From Nitrosomonas cryotolerans ATCC 49181 (GTDB lineage: Bacteria > Pseudomonadota > Gammaproteobacteria > Burkholderiales > Nitrosomonadaceae), in NCBI RefSeq assembly GCF_900143275.1, contig NZ_FSRO01000001.1, positions 2,250,116 to 2,314,115 on the forward strand: DNA of 64,000 bases. The letters run 5' to 3'. This document shows positions 20,269 to 29,145 of this stretch, in pieces. The notes below the pieces were generated by a model, which saw only the letters and a program-made list of their open reading frames with translations, made no database searches and was not told the origin of the DNA. Both the position numbers and the translations under genes were made by a program. Every line of letters starts with the position of its first letter. Positions within the stretch are counted from its first letter, which is position 1.

Positions 20269-20541
20269 ATGCCAATCACCGTCAGTATTCCAACTATTTT
20301 AAGACCCTTAACGAATAACCAAAAGAGGGTTGAAACGCATGGCATCAATGTGCTGGATGCGATCAATCAGATGGAACAAGCATATCCTGGTATTAAAGAA
20401 AAATTGATCTCCAAGGAACAAGCTCACCGTTTTATCAATATATATATTAATGATAACGATATTCGCTTTCATGATGGCCTTTCAACAAGCCTTCAGGACG
20501 GTGATTTATTAACCATTTTACCTGCCGTTGCTGGAGGATAG
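20269..20541 (+). CDS. ThiS/MoaD/CysO-like sulfur-carrier protein
   Basis: A 90-residue ubiquitin-like carrier ending in AVAGG, the di-glycine tail that is adenylated and thiocarboxylated by the MoeZ-like partner. FINIYINDNDIRF and LQDGDLLTILP are typical of the MoaD/CysO fold. AAAGGAG precedes the start. It follows the JAMM gene and precedes the CoA-transferase and ligase genes. The gene order fits sulfur delivery to an activated carboxylic acid, rather than molybdopterin or thiamine synthesis. Confidence 0.92.
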   Translation: MPITVSIPTILRPLTNNQKRVETHGINVLDAINQMEQAYPGIKEKLISKEQAHRFINIYINDNDIRFHDGLSTSLQDGDLLTILPAVAGG

Positions 20542-20565
20542 CCCCGACTCAATCTTTTTTTATAT

Positions 20566-22476
20566 ATGAAAAATATGAATATCCATCAACCATTGGCTGG
20601 ATGCACGATCACTGGTTCTCTGAGAAATTCCATTCCGGATTTCTCAGCAGTCGCCTCTTCACTACGCTACCAATCCAGGGCATTGGGTGCGATGATCCAG
20701 TCAACTGAAGATAACGATGATTCCGCTACTGCATCCTTGTCCTTTGAATTTAAAACGCCCCATACCAAACCCGTTATCTGCAAGATAACCAAATGGGATA
20801 AATCTGCCAAGCAGACGGCCGTGACTGAAAACATTATTCAGGCCGCTTGTGGATTGATGTCAGTACATGGACGCGTTAGCGGGAAACCTCAGTCGCTCGG
20901 ATTAGATTATGTGTCGACTTTAACTGCAACGCTTGCTTTGCAAGGGGGTGCCGCGACCGCGTTAGGACAACTGCGAGGCCTTTCAGCAACCAGCAACCAT
21001 GTTTCAATGGCCGCCGCCGCTCTATTAAGTATGGGGCAATATATCGCCGGCGCAACCGCAACAGAATCACCAGAAACTTTGTTTCCGGGCAGCATATCAC
21101 ATCCAGCCGCGCCGCCTTTTATTTCATCCGATGGCATTATTTTTGAACTCGAAACGTTAAATGTCGAACCCTGGCAACAGTTCTGGGCCCAGATTGGCAT
21201 CCACCCAACGCTGGCCGGCAATGGGTGGACCGCTTTCCTGTTGCGTTATGCCAAAGCCATCGCGCCTATTCCCGATGCACTCATCAGTGCACTTTCAAAA
21301 CATACTTTTCGTCAGATTTCAGAAATAGCCATCAATACAGGGATGTCCATTTGTTCCATACGCACTATTGATGAAAGAATCCTGGACAAACACTTCGCAC
21401 AGGAATGGCGGCAAGGTCCCTGGGCATTTCAAGCTGGCCCTGGCCTTAGTAGTCCGGCTTTCCCCAAACAAGGCAGGCATACTCTGCCACTGAGCGGCCT
21501 TACCGTCATTGAGTCTTGTCGACGCATTCAAGGACCGCTAGCCGGACATTTACTTACATTTCTGGGTGCTAGGGTAATCAGGATAGAGCCGCCTGGCGGA
21601 GATCCTCTACGTGGAATGCCGCCCATGGCAGACGGCTGTTCTGCGCGCTTTGATGCACTCAATCAAGGCAAAATTATTCGAGAGATCGATATCAAATCTT
21701 CGGCGGGTAAAGCCGAGATAAAAAATATAGTTCGAACAGCAGATGTCTTCTTACATAATTGGGCACCCGGCAAAGCAGCCCAACTCGGTCTTGACTACAG
21801 CGATCTTACCGATTTGAATCCGGCCTTGGTCTACGGCTATGCTGCTGGCTGGTCAACCCATGAAAAAACGCCTGCCGCCCTGCATGCAACACCGGGGACA
21901 GATTTTATGGCGCAGGCTTATTCCGGAGTTGCAAAAAAAATTGCCCATTCATCTGGCACCAATGGCGGTTCGTTATTTACAGTACTGGATATATTAGGCG
22001 GCGTGGTCGCAGCACAAGGAATCACAATCGCATTACTCAGTCGCCACCTTAACAATATGGGTGTAAGGGTGACTTCATCACTCATGAGTAGTGCAACGTT
22101 ATTATGTAACGATGATTTTCAGGACCCAAAACAATTACCTGATACACGTTCAAGCTCGAAGCCTGTCATTAATAACATTTATCCTACCCGGCACGGAAAA
22201 ATTGCCATTGAGTGTCGTGATTATCCCACAACGACACGATTAATCCAGGCACTCGATATTGCAATCGATACTGAAGAAATTGATTTTCAACAATCCCTGA
22301 CAAAATACCTTTTTTCTAAAACAGCGGATGAATGGGTCACAATCTTCGAACAAGCCGGCATACCCGCTGCTGTTGTCATTGAAGACCTGACAGAACTGCA
22401 AACCCAAGCTCGACTGAAATCACATTTCAATCCGGGTTCTTATACCCGGGTTAAATCTCCCTGGAGTTTTAAATGA
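20566..22476 (+). CDS. CaiB/BaiF-type (family III) CoA-transferase-like protein, double domain
   Basis: A 636-residue protein with two family III CoA-transferase-like halves. The C-terminal half is canonical: LSGLTVIESCRRIQGPLAG, GARVIRIEPPGGDPLRG, and VLDILGGVVAAQGI with the likely catalytic Asp. The N-terminal half, about 280 residues, is divergent (TENIIQAACGLMSVHGR) and may be structural. Its stop overlaps the start of the AMP-ligase gene by ATGA, so the two are coupled. It probably handles a CoA ester or carrier intermediate of the locus product; a catalytic role is inferred. Confidence 0.85.
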   Translation: MKNMNIHQPLAGCTITGSLRNSIPDFSAVASSLRYQSRALGAMIQSTEDNDDSATASLSFEFKTPHTKPVICKITKWDKSAKQTAVTENIIQAACGLMSVHGRVSGKPQSLGLDYVSTLTATLALQGGAATALGQLRGLSATSNHVSMAAAALLSMGQYIAGATATESPETLFPGSISHPAAPPFISSDGIIFELETLNVEPWQQFWAQIGIHPTLAGNGWTAFLLRYAKAIAPIPDALISALSKHTFRQISEIAINTGMSICSIRTIDERILDKHFAQEWRQGPWAFQAGPGLSSPAFPKQGRHTLPLSGLTVIESCRRIQGPLAGHLLTFLGARVIRIEPPGGDPLRGMPPMADGCSARFDALNQGKIIREIDIKSSAGKAEIKNIVRTADVFLHNWAPGKAAQLGLDYSDLTDLNPALVYGYAAGWSTHEKTPAALHATPGTDFMAQAYSGVAKKIAHSSGTNGGSLFTVLDILGGVVAAQGITIALLSRHLNNMGVRVTSSLMSSATLLCNDDFQDPKQLPDTRSSSKPVINNIYPTRHGKIAIECRDYPTTTRLIQALDIAIDTEEIDFQQSLTKYLFSKTADEWVTIFEQAGIPAAVVIEDLTELQTQARLKSHFNPGSYTRVKSPWSFK

Positions 22477-24113
22477 ATCATGCAGGCATTATCGATTTAG
22501 TCCCGCCTGAAATCCGAAATCAGTGGATTCAAAATGGCATCTATCCGAATAAATCTGTTTATACGCTATTCCACGAGCATGTGCAGAAAACACCGGACAA
22601 GCCAGCCGTGATCGCTCTGGATGAAACAATGACCTATGCGGATTTATTCGATAAAGTGCAGCGCCTGGCGGCCAGCTTCAGCGCATTAGGCGTTGTCCCA
22701 GGTGATGTGATTGCATATCAACTCCATAATAGCTGGAGGAGCTGTGCTATTGATCTTGCGACTGCTGCACTGGGCGCTATTGTGGCTCCTTTTCCGCCCG
22801 GACGTGGACGACTGGATATTCAATCCTTGCTAAGAAAATGTGACGCGCGTGTCATCATTGTGGAACAGGAATCGATGGGCATTGATCAGTGCGAGCTCAT
22901 CGAATCCATAAGGCCCACTCTGCTGTCACTTCGTATATTGATTGTGAACGGGACAGCACGAGATAACTGGCACACACTGGATAATTTATCCCAAGCCCGG
23001 CCAATTGAACCTGGCCAGTTAATGACAATTTGTCCCAACGCACCCGTTCGTTTCCTCATTTCGTCGGGAACAGAATCTGATCCAAAATGGGTTGCCTATT
23101 CTCACAATGCACTGATAGGTGGACGAGGACGTTTTCTACAACACATACATCCAGATGGCCACACCTTTAAAGGACTTTATCTGATGCCACTTGGCACAGC
23201 CTTTGGTTCAACGGCAACATTCGGTGTTTTATCCTGGCTGGGTGGATCAGTTCTCATTTTACGACAATTCGATGTTACAGCAGCCATTCAGGCTATTAAC
23301 GAACACCAACCGAATTATATTTTTGGTGTCCCTACCATGTTCCAGCGCATTGCCGCTGACCCGGCTTTATCGCAGATTGACACCAGCAGTCTGATCGCAA
23401 TCATCAACGGAGGAGCCAAAATTGATGTCGCGTCCATACAACGATGCACCCACGCATTTCGCTGCGGTTTTATCAGCTTATACGGTTCCGCAGACGGTGT
23501 GAATTGCCATACTTCACTCGATGACAGTCCAGAGACCATTTTACATACAGCCGGACGGCCTAACCCGGATATTTGCAGCATTAAAATTGTTGATGACCGA
23601 AAGCAGGAAATAACACCGGGTCAAATCGGTGAAATCGCCGCAAGAGGTCCCATGAGTCCTATGCAATATGTTAATGCACCCGATCTGGACGAACTGTACC
23701 GGGATCAGAATGGCTGGGTCTACACTGGAGATCTGGGATACATCGATAATGATGGCTATCTAATACTAACCGGGCGCAAGAAAGAAATCATTATTCGCGG
23801 TGGTGTCAACATTAGCCCCGCACAAATAGAAAGTATTGCAGTCTCGCATCCGGCTGTCGTCAGCGCCGCCTGCATACCGATTGCCGACCCCGATCTAGGG
23901 CATCGGATTTGTCTGTGTCTGGTTCTACGGGAGGGTGTTGAACATCCATCATTATCTCAAATGACCCGCTACTTGCATGAACAAGGCTTGGAAATCAACA
24001 AACTGCCCGAATATCTACGCCATTTCCGGCAATTACCACTGAGTCCAGCAGGAAAAATAGACAAAAAAAAGCTCGCAGCCGAATTAGCCATTCCCATGCA
24101 CATTAGTAATTAA
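22473..24113 (+). CDS. AMP-forming acyl ligase (ANL family) of the locus
   Basis: A 546-residue adenylating enzyme that would activate a carboxylic acid. FLISSGTESDPKWVAYSHNA is a degenerate P-loop. YGSADGVN, GWVYTGDLGYIDNDGYLILTG and RKKEIIIRGGVNISPAQIE follow, and a C-terminal Lys lies in LSPAGKIDKKKL. The start overlaps the CoA-transferase gene. Equivalent ligases in pdt and qbs loci activate the ring acid before thiocarboxylate formation. The substrate cannot be read from the sequence alone. Confidence 0.88.
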   Translation: MNHAGIIDLVPPEIRNQWIQNGIYPNKSVYTLFHEHVQKTPDKPAVIALDETMTYADLFDKVQRLAASFSALGVVPGDVIAYQLHNSWRSCAIDLATAALGAIVAPFPPGRGRLDIQSLLRKCDARVIIVEQESMGIDQCELIESIRPTLLSLRILIVNGTARDNWHTLDNLSQARPIEPGQLMTICPNAPVRFLISSGTESDPKWVAYSHNALIGGRGRFLQHIHPDGHTFKGLYLMPLGTAFGSTATFGVLSWLGGSVLILRQFDVTAAIQAINEHQPNYIFGVPTMFQRIAADPALSQIDTSSLIAIINGGAKIDVASIQRCTHAFRCGFISLYGSADGVNCHTSLDDSPETILHTAGRPNPDICSIKIVDDRKQEITPGQIGEIAARGPMSPMQYVNAPDLDELYRDQNGWVYTGDLGYIDNDGYLILTGRKKEIIIRGGVNISPAQIESIAVSHPAVVSAACIPIADPDLGHRICLCLVLREGVEHPSLSQMTRYLHEQGLEINKLPEYLRHFRQLPLSPAGKIDKKKLAAELAIPMHISN

Positions 24114-24134
24114 TCCGAGACCCAGCTTTTCCTT

Positions 24135-25337
24135 ATGTTAACAATCAATAGAAGATCAACACACACCATTCTGGCCCAATCGCTTGCAAACGAGGTTAGA
24201 AGATTTGTTGATGAGCTGATTATCCCAAACGAGCCACAATTAGCGTGTAAGGAGAATCAATCAGCCCAATTACAATCCGAACTGGCTGAAAAGGCACGCT
24301 CGGCAGGACTATGGGGCTTATTTTACCCTGCCTCTTATGGTGGAAAAATAACCGCTCTGGAGGATTATCTATTAGTTGCTGAGCAAGAGGCGCGCACCGA
24401 ATTTTCATCAGATATCTTCGGCAGTCATTCAGCGCTGGATGCACATATGCTGCTTAAATTTGGTAATCATGAGATTCGCAAGCAATTTCTAGAGCCCATG
24501 ATTTCCGGAAAAACCATTCCCAGCTATGGCATGACCGAACCGGAACACAGTGGCTCAATTCCTGATTTAATCACCACCTCAGCTCATTTATCCAATGGGA
24601 ACTGGCATATCAACGGAAGAAAATGGTTCGTCTCGAATGCACACAAAGCAACCTTTATTACTGTTTTAGCCCGCACTGGGGAAAAAGATGCTCTCCTCAG
24701 CAGCGCACTCTCAATGATCATTGTTCCAGCCAATACGACAGGGCTCAAAGTGGAGCGACCTATCCCGATCGCAGGCAGCTCTCTTGATCAGAGTGAAATT
24801 TCATTCAATGCCGTGCAAGTACCTGAACATTACCTGTTAGGCGGCTGTGGGAAAGGTCTCGAGTTAATGAATCAACGGCTCGGAATCGGTCGATTATTGC
24901 GCGCCATGAGCTGGGTGGGATTAGCCCAAAGATGTCTGGATTTAATGGGTGCACGCATTAATTCAGCACATGGAAGATCAGCACGATTGCCTGAAAAGCA
25001 ACTGGTACGCCAGCACATTGGCAATACCTATCAAGCAATCGCAAGCGCGCGCGCACTCATCCGTATTGCTGCACGCGGCGTCGATACCCAGTGTTCTAGC
25101 CATATTGAAATCAATACTGCCAAGATGGCGGCATCTCGGGCTTTATGTATCGCCTCTGACTCAGCCATACAACTTTATGGTGCCGAAGGCATCAGTGATC
25201 TCACTCCCCTTTCCGGTATCAGTAAAATTGCGCGAGCATCACGCATCCTCGACGGCACGGAAGATTCATTGATCAGTTCGATAGGTCGCCAATTGATCCA
25301 TTTTTATCAACAAAAAAGCACCTACTCCTTTGATTAA
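24135..25337 (+). CDS. Acyl-CoA dehydrogenase family protein
   Basis: A 400-residue flavoprotein of the acyl-CoA dehydrogenase fold. GLWGLFYPASYGG, GMTEPEHSGS, WHINGRKWFVSNAHKATF and IQLYGAEGISDLTPL are the usual motifs, with a C-terminal RILDGTEDSL in place of the catalytic Glu segment. It starts 21 bp after the AMP-ligase stop, so it is in the same transcription unit. In this context it may oxidise or dehydrogenate the CoA- or carrier-bound acid. A general fatty-acid role is less likely because fadE lies elsewhere. Confidence 0.88.
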   Translation: MLTINRRSTHTILAQSLANEVRRFVDELIIPNEPQLACKENQSAQLQSELAEKARSAGLWGLFYPASYGGKITALEDYLLVAEQEARTEFSSDIFGSHSALDAHMLLKFGNHEIRKQFLEPMISGKTIPSYGMTEPEHSGSIPDLITTSAHLSNGNWHINGRKWFVSNAHKATFITVLARTGEKDALLSSALSMIIVPANTTGLKVERPIPIAGSSLDQSEISFNAVQVPEHYLLGGCGKGLELMNQRLGIGRLLRAMSWVGLAQRCLDLMGARINSAHGRSARLPEKQLVRQHIGNTYQAIASARALIRIAARGVDTQCSSHIEINTAKMAASRALCIASDSAIQLYGAEGISDLTPLSGISKIARASRILDGTEDSLISSIGRQLIHFYQQKSTYSFD

Positions 25338-25429
25338 TCAAATTCTTATCCATTCGGCTTTATGCGTGTGTTTTATTTCTATCCATTACAGTCCATACGA
25401 CGATTTCTTATCAATCGGGTGTCTTAATT

Positions 25430-26656
25430 ATGTCGACATTAACTAGTCCCGCTTACCATACGGCTATGGTTAACAATCTGCTCCGAATTGTTCTGGTATT
25501 TGCAATGACCTTACCCATGCTGATTTTATATGCAACCAGCACACTTGGACCCGTTCTTAGTCTGGATTTAAAATTTGATATTACATGGTTGGGTTATCTC
25601 ATCATGAGTGCTTTCGGTCTGGCCGCCATTTTGTCGCTGTGGGCCGGTGCTATCGTGAACACCATTGGAACACGATACGCACTGCTCATCATTTTCTTTG
25701 CTATCACCCTTGCTTTTACACTCATTGCAAATACTCAGGATTTTTATGGTTTGATGATTGCTGCTGCCATTTGCGGCATTGCACAAGCCCTTGCAAATCC
25801 GGTTACAAACTTATTAATCACACAGCAAATTCCAGCAGAAAAAAGAGCCTTTATGGTGGGGCTCAAACAATCCGGCGTTCAGCTGGCAGCACTTTTCGCA
25901 GGTCTAGTGCTCCCCGGTATCGCCTTTCAATATGGCTGGCGCGTGGCATTCGGCGTAATTGTTCCTGTCGCCCTGTTATTTTGCATCGCAACCCTTTATG
26001 TTACGCCGAAACAACCAACCAAAAGCAGCCAGGCACCCACCCGGTCTTTTCCTAATTCACTGACACAGTGGCTGATGAGTATTCAATTTTGTGTGGGCCT
26101 ATCACTTTCTGCATTTGTCACTTTTCTACCCACTTTTGCAATGCAGCAAGGCATGTCACTCTCTCTGGCCGACAGCTTAATTGGCATCTTTGGCATCACG
26201 GGCATGCTCTCCAGAATCGTATTAACCCCACTGGGATCAAAACTTGCAGATGAATCCCGGCTTTTATTTATTCTTTCGGCTATTGCCGCTGGCGCAATCG
26301 CCTTCACAATGTTTGCAGATCCAGAGCATCATTGGTGTCTATGGGTCGGTGCCATCGGTGTTGGACTGAGCGCAGTGGGCACCAATGCAATCGCAATGAG
26401 CATGCTCATACGTGATTCAGCTTTCGGTCCTGTAACCACCACATCCGGCTTTGTTTCAGTCTCTTTTTTTGCCGGTTTCGCGTTAGGTCCGCCGCTCTAT
26501 GCTTCCCTTGCTAATTATTCTGGCAGTTTTCTACTCGGCTGGAGCACCTTAATAGGCATATTGATGACCGCCTGTATCTTGACATGGGCTTTGGCATCAG
26601 CGCGCCGCCAACAAGAGACGGCGCAATTATCAGCAAGAATAAGCCACTCTAGTTAA
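25430..26656 (+). CDS. MFS transporter, probable exporter or permease of the locus product
   Basis: A 408-residue protein with 12 predicted membrane helices in two halves joined by a loop around KQPTKSSQAPTRS. KQSGVQLAALFAG and the conserved TP-containing second half (IVLTPLGSKLADE) place it in the major facilitator superfamily. It ends the run of genes that starts with the TonB receptor. Export of the free thiocarboxylate or inner-membrane uptake of its complex are both plausible. Confidence 0.85.
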   Translation: MSTLTSPAYHTAMVNNLLRIVLVFAMTLPMLILYATSTLGPVLSLDLKFDITWLGYLIMSAFGLAAILSLWAGAIVNTIGTRYALLIIFFAITLAFTLIANTQDFYGLMIAAAICGIAQALANPVTNLLITQQIPAEKRAFMVGLKQSGVQLAALFAGLVLPGIAFQYGWRVAFGVIVPVALLFCIATLYVTPKQPTKSSQAPTRSFPNSLTQWLMSIQFCVGLSLSAFVTFLPTFAMQQGMSLSLADSLIGIFGITGMLSRIVLTPLGSKLADESRLLFILSAIAAGAIAFTMFADPEHHWCLWVGAIGVGLSAVGTNAIAMSMLIRDSAFGPVTTTSGFVSVSFFAGFALGPPLYASLANYSGSFLLGWSTLIGILMTACILTWALASARRQQETAQLSARISHSS

Positions 26657-26672
26657 CCTATCACGATGCTGA

Positions 26673-27452
26673 CTATCGAAAAAATTCGATCACTTCATGA
26701 GCGAACAAATCAGGTGCTGTCCTCATCGCACCATGTTGTTGTCCTGGGAGAATTTTGATTTGGCTACCACAAAGACTCCGACACAATACTTCAGCAGCCT
26801 GATAGCGACGCGCGGGACTATCCTCTCCCAACAGGAGCATGATCGGAATTCGAAGGGAATCAAATCGATGTGGATTAAAATCATATTTATCAACGGATTG
26901 CAATTCTCTCAAAATAGTATGCGCAGTTGCAACACGCCCTGGCCAGTTCGATCCGGCTTGCATGGCCGCAATCTCATGAGGCGCTGCTTTGAGAATGTCA
27001 CGAAAGAAAAGAAGCACTGCTTCTTCCCAATTTCCAGAGATCAGCAGGTTCTGCAAGGTCGCTTCACGCATTTCCGACCAACCGCTGCCGGCCAGAGAAA
27101 TAGGAGCCTCATAAAGCATGAGTTTGCCGATGTTTGAAGTTAGCAATATTGCCTCCAGGGCACAGAGCCCTCCAAAGGAATGTCCCAGAAGATGTACGCG
27201 ACCGCCAATCACATCAATGATAGTCGCGATATCTTCACACTCACGCTCAAACGCATAGCTGCCGGAATCACCGCTATAGCCCCGTCCCCTGCGATCCAGG
27301 GTCCATACACTAAAATGGTGTTCCAGCGCAGCCAGCACCGATGTCCAGACAAGATGATCACTGGTCGTACCGTGCACAAGTAATAAGGGATCTCCCGCCC
27401 CACGCTGCCAGCTGGCAATCGGCGTGCCATCCCTTGATGTTATCAACTCCAT
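26673..27452 (-). CDS. Alpha/beta-hydrolase
   Basis: A 259-residue hydrolase. The oxyanion region LLVHGTTSDHLVW, nucleophile elbow GHSFGG with the Ser near residue 93, an acidic residue near LLLGEDSP, and the catalytic His in GQQHGAM are all visible. There is no signal peptide, so it acts in the cytoplasm. It converges on the MFS gene with a 16-bp gap and is divergent from the porin gene. It might act as a thioesterase or release enzyme for the metallophore-like locus, but this rests only on position. Confidence 0.85.
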   Translation of the reverse strand: MELITSRDGTPIASWQRGAGDPLLLVHGTTSDHLVWTSVLAALEHHFSVWTLDRRGRGYSGDSGSYAFERECEDIATIIDVIGGRVHLLGHSFGGLCALEAILLTSNIGKLMLYEAPISLAGSGWSEMREATLQNLLISGNWEEAVLLFFRDILKAAPHEIAAMQAGSNWPGRVATAHTILRELQSVDKYDFNPHRFDSLRIPIMLLLGEDSPARRYQAAEVLCRSLCGSQIKILPGQQHGAMRTAPDLFAHEVIEFFR

Positions 27453-27592
27453 GATTCTATGTATTTCAGTTTACTGAGTTAAAAACAAAATCATACGAAT
27501 AAAAAAACTCAAGTACAACCCTGTGAACAATCAGGTTACCTGTCAGGCATCACTGAACGACTATTTATATGAAGTAAAGGCATGAAATTGCA

Positions 27593-29131
27593 ATGACTTT
27601 TTTAACCATACCCATCCCCAGAGGCATCCTTTTATTTGTAATCCGAAACCTGAAATGCTTAATCATTTTGAGTGTTATAAGTACTCTCCTACTCATCAGT
27701 GGCGCGCTCAGCGCAAAGGAAGCCAAAGATGTGGGTCAGATTAATCAATATCTGCGAATTAACGGCGAATTAATGGGTAGTTACGAGCGATGGCATTTTT
27801 TCCGGCCTGAACCTGCCATCAATAATAACCATACCTATGATTTATCAGTATTACGTGCCAGGCTCGGTGCACAGCTGACAACTCCCTATGTCGATGGTTA
27901 CATACAGGGACAATATATCGGCCTCTTTGGACTCCCGGATAATTCGGTTGCTGTTCCCGGCGGACCTTTGGGTTTGGGAGGCGGTTATTTTCTGGCTAAT
28001 CAGTCTACTAATTCCGCCAACATTTTTCTAAAACAAGGCTATCTTGATTTCAAATTCAACTCATTAGGTATACCCGGGCTGTCTTTAAAAGCAGGCCGTT
28101 TCGAATTCATGGATGGAATGGAATATCGTACCGGCATTACCAAACTCGACACATTAAAGAAAAGACGCATTTCACAACGCCTCATCGGCGGATTTAATGT
28201 CATTTATATCGGGCGAAGTTTTGATGGTTTTTCCGCTGTCTACGACCGACCAGAGCTTAATTTGACTATCAGTGGCATGCGCCCAACACAAGGAGGTTTT
28301 ACAGTTCAGGGGCAAAAACAAATCAGCGATATCAATCTACTTTATACCGCGCTCACCAGTAAGCAGAATACCTGGCTACCTGGAACAGAGAGCCGTCTTT
28401 TCTATATACATTACAATGACAAACGCGATACACAGATTATCGATAACCGCCCACCGGATGCAAGACCACGGCTAAACAACCAGAATCTGGCTATTCATAC
28501 ACTGGGCGCCCATTTCTTATCCTTGCACCCATTGAAATCAGGCAGTATCGATAGTTTATTGTGGGGAGCCTATCAGTTCGGTGATTGGACTGATCAGAAG
28601 CACCAGGCCTGGGCGATCTCAGCTGAATTAGGTTATCAATGGACTCAGATACGTTTCAAACCATGGTTACGCGCTATTTATTATCAAAGTTCAGGCGACA
28701 ACAACGCCCAGGACAATAAACATCAAACCTTTCTCACACTGCTTCCGAGCGGACGGCTCTATTCCAAATTTCCATTTTACAATCAAATGAATATTCGGGA
28801 TTCTTTCATAGAAATGATTGTATCGCCTACCCCAAAGACTCAGATAAACATAAATTTTCATCACCTGTCGCTCACTAACTCAAATGACCTTGCTTACCGA
28901 GGCCTGGGCGCAACCACAAACTCAGGCGCATTTGGCTATTCAGGCAAATCTTCTGGTGGGAGTAAAAATGTGGGTCAGTTAATTGATATCAGTTTCACGC
29001 ATGCTGTCAGCAAACATTTCTCATGGCGACTTTACTATGGTCATGCTTTCGCTGGCAGTGTGATTAAAAATAATTTCCAGGGGAATAAGCACGCGCATTC
29101 ATTCTGGGCAGATTTTAATCTGGTTTTCTGA
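27593..29131 (+). CDS. Outer-membrane porin with alginate-export-like barrel
   Basis: A 512-residue protein with an extended signal region ending near GALSA. It is followed by many alternating beta-strand segments (LRINGELMGSYERW, LGAQLTTPYVDGYIQGQYIG, LSLKAGRFEFMDG, LPGTESRLFYIHY), resembling the alginate-export family of outer-membrane channels. It precedes a GH88-like hydrolase gene by 14 bp. The pair suggests passage and processing of a small glycoside or acidic compound, but the substrate is open. Confidence 0.8.
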   Translation: MTFLTIPIPRGILLFVIRNLKCLIILSVISTLLLISGALSAKEAKDVGQINQYLRINGELMGSYERWHFFRPEPAINNNHTYDLSVLRARLGAQLTTPYVDGYIQGQYIGLFGLPDNSVAVPGGPLGLGGGYFLANQSTNSANIFLKQGYLDFKFNSLGIPGLSLKAGRFEFMDGMEYRTGITKLDTLKKRRISQRLIGGFNVIYIGRSFDGFSAVYDRPELNLTISGMRPTQGGFTVQGQKQISDINLLYTALTSKQNTWLPGTESRLFYIHYNDKRDTQIIDNRPPDARPRLNNQNLAIHTLGAHFLSLHPLKSGSIDSLLWGAYQFGDWTDQKHQAWAISAELGYQWTQIRFKPWLRAIYYQSSGDNNAQDNKHQTFLTLLPSGRLYSKFPFYNQMNIRDSFIEMIVSPTPKTQININFHHLSLTNSNDLAYRGLGATTNSGAFGYSGKSSGGSKNVGQLIDISFTHAVSKHFSWRLYYGHAFAGSVIKNNFQGNKHAHSFWADFNLVF

Positions 29132-29145
29132 AAAGGATATTTCTT

